This document shows, piece by piece, positions 62,537 through 64,000 of a stretch of 64,000 bases of DNA. The stretch comes from Micromussa lordhowensis. Lineage: Eukaryota > Cnidaria > Anthozoa > Scleractinia > Lobophylliidae. The stretch lies in NCBI GenBank assembly GCA_964020085.1, contig OZ026602.1, forward strand, positions 26,590,768-26,654,767, read 5' to 3'. Each line of letters opens with the position of its first letter. Positions within the stretch are counted from its first letter, which is position 1. Under the pieces are notes generated by a model. It was not told where the DNA came from and searched no databases. It worked only from the letters and a program-made list of their open reading frames with translations. Position numbers and translations under genes: made by a program.

Positions 62537-64000
62537 TGGGGGCTGATGGTGAAGTGTATTGGACAACCCTCCTCTCTCAGTAAAATGAATTTTAAAGAAA
62601 GAATCTGGCCAAGAAACATTCATGAAAACAATAGCTCCAATGTACAATTCCGGCCGATAAGCTACGTTCAACATATCATTTTCTAAGGCCTAGGGCAAAC
62701 GTCGAATCCAAGTCGCGTCGAATAAATTAATAATAGGTGCGACAAAGAGTCGACTTAATTTCACCGTGGTAGCAAACGTCGAACCTCCGTCGATCCTATT
62801 TCACAAGTTGCACGTGTCCCCGTGCTATTCACTCGATGCGCGGCTAGTTACTGCTAGAACTTGCTAGCAAAATGCAGAAATACAGTGCTCGTACAATTAA
62901 TTGCGAAAACTAGAAAGAGAAGACTCTTATTTCATAGAGCTCTGAAAGCAGTGTATTAGAGACGACAGCTTTTGGTCTAGGTTTTGTTAGCGAACAATGA
63001 TGGAGAAGTAGTCTTGAGCAGCGGTCTTCATGTCAGCAATGACTTTCTATAGTTCGCCATTCCCGGTCGCAATTATCTTTGTACAGCGCATGCTCGTCAG
63101 GGGGGGGGGGGAATAGCGTTTGACAAAAAACAACAACAATAGCACCGCTTGGTGCTAGCGTGACCTAGTAGAACAAAAACAATACTGCCTTCGTAGCTAC
63201 CTTCATTATAACTTGTCAACCATAATTAAATTGACACTTCAAATGTAGTTCTTCAATGTCCTCATTTTACTGAGCAAACAGAGTCATTGTGCAGCGAAAT
63301 TAAGTTTCCCTGCCAGTTGCCTCCCCCGCTTATAGATTACCACCCTCTCTCTGTCTCTCTTTCCTTCTTTCTTCAAGAGATGGTCTAGCAATTCTTGCTA
63401 TAGGCACACAGAAGCAATTATCTCGTTCAGTACGCCCCATACCGATGACTGAAATAACCACAAATTGTCGTGAAATGTGTTTAAAAAGGCTTGTTGACAT
63501 TGCTACCGTTGTATGAACCTCGTGGGAAAATCTGCGGCATTTTCTGGTACCGGAATTTAGGACGTTTGCAATTCGGAACTGTCTGTCAGTAAAGACCACC
63601 ATTTAAATCCGCATGATATTTTCAAAATTTTCAGTCTACGCGGACTCCGTTACAAAACTGGAGAACTCGCTAAAACGACCAACTTGCAAATAGGTCGACC
63701 TCAGAAAAGAATAAAACCAAACTCGTATACCTAAATATTCTTGTTACGATTAAGATCTTCCAAATAAACCGGAATAAAACCAATTTGTTGATTGATGTAT
63801 ATTAAACATTTTGTTGTGACGCTTCCTGAGCAAGTCAAGTTTGCCTTTACTCCTTCCCGCAATAATCCTGCGACCAGTTATGTTTGTGCAAAACTAACTG
63901 TATCAAATAATATCTAGGATGCTGAGCAGCGATTTGGAACAATGTCAATAATACTGTACCTACCAGAAAAGACCAACCCTTCGAAAGTATCATTTAAGAA
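62537..64000. other. no supported gene
   Basis: A G12 run lies near 63100. A worn CGTCGAA-rich repeat at 62695-62800 looks like half of a foldback element. No exon is seen. Confidence 0.45.

Noticed and set aside
62227..62619. 130-codon minus-strand frame and its overlapping partners
   Set aside because: They are open only because the tandem unit lacks stops in that frame; the peptide repeats with the DNA.

Overview
The window is animal nuclear DNA: AT-rich, gene-poor, with spliced genes (GT..AG introns) and dense DNA-transposon debris. Gene structures and repeats (short foldback elements, Penelope-like retroelement pieces, a tRNA-headed SINE) look like an anthozoan cnidarian such as a coral or sea anemone. 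That is inference; no species is claimed.

Six protein loci are supported. (1) The last coding exon of an unrecognised + strand gene, 1251-1456. (2) Three six-exon aquaglyceroporin genes: A (+, 9858-13598), B (+, 48549-52571) and C (-, 54416-59698). Coding exons 2-5 are 127, 138, 119 and 218 nt in all three. B and C converge tail to tail. (3) A four-exon DUF229/sulfatase-like type II membrane protein (-, 16277-21305), with a decayed duplicate upstream (22632-23016 and 26846-27304). (4) A secreted-type selenocysteine glutathione peroxidase (-, 36678-38794) with an in-frame TGA, a candidate SECIS in its 3' UTR, and one apparent frameshift in the signal-peptide codons.

Between the genes lie mobile elements, many with readable ends. 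They include: a Mutator-like family with TAGCC..GGCTA ends and 9-bp target duplications, one member carrying a zinc-binding (ZAD-like) ORF; TTAA-flanked elements, one inserted precisely inside another repeat and one carrying THAP-like and P2RX7-C-like gene fragments; a terminal-inverted-repeat element carrying a frameshifted two-exon gene fragment; a Penelope-like reverse transcriptase fragment with a 12-bp target duplication; a palindrome with a degenerate hammerhead-ribozyme core; Harbinger-like elements with 3-bp target duplications; a LINE 3' end inside aquaporin B; a SINE; and a tRNA-Thr(GGT)-like gene inside a small inverted repeat. Tandem arrays lie at 30535-31300, 34839-35698 and 61750-62536.

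The genes are separate household functions: water/glycerol transport, peroxide removal and an extracellular hydrolase-like protein. The three aquaporins are a local family from duplication; nothing suggests a multi-gene operon or defence system. All coordinates come from reading splice sites and repeats by eye.
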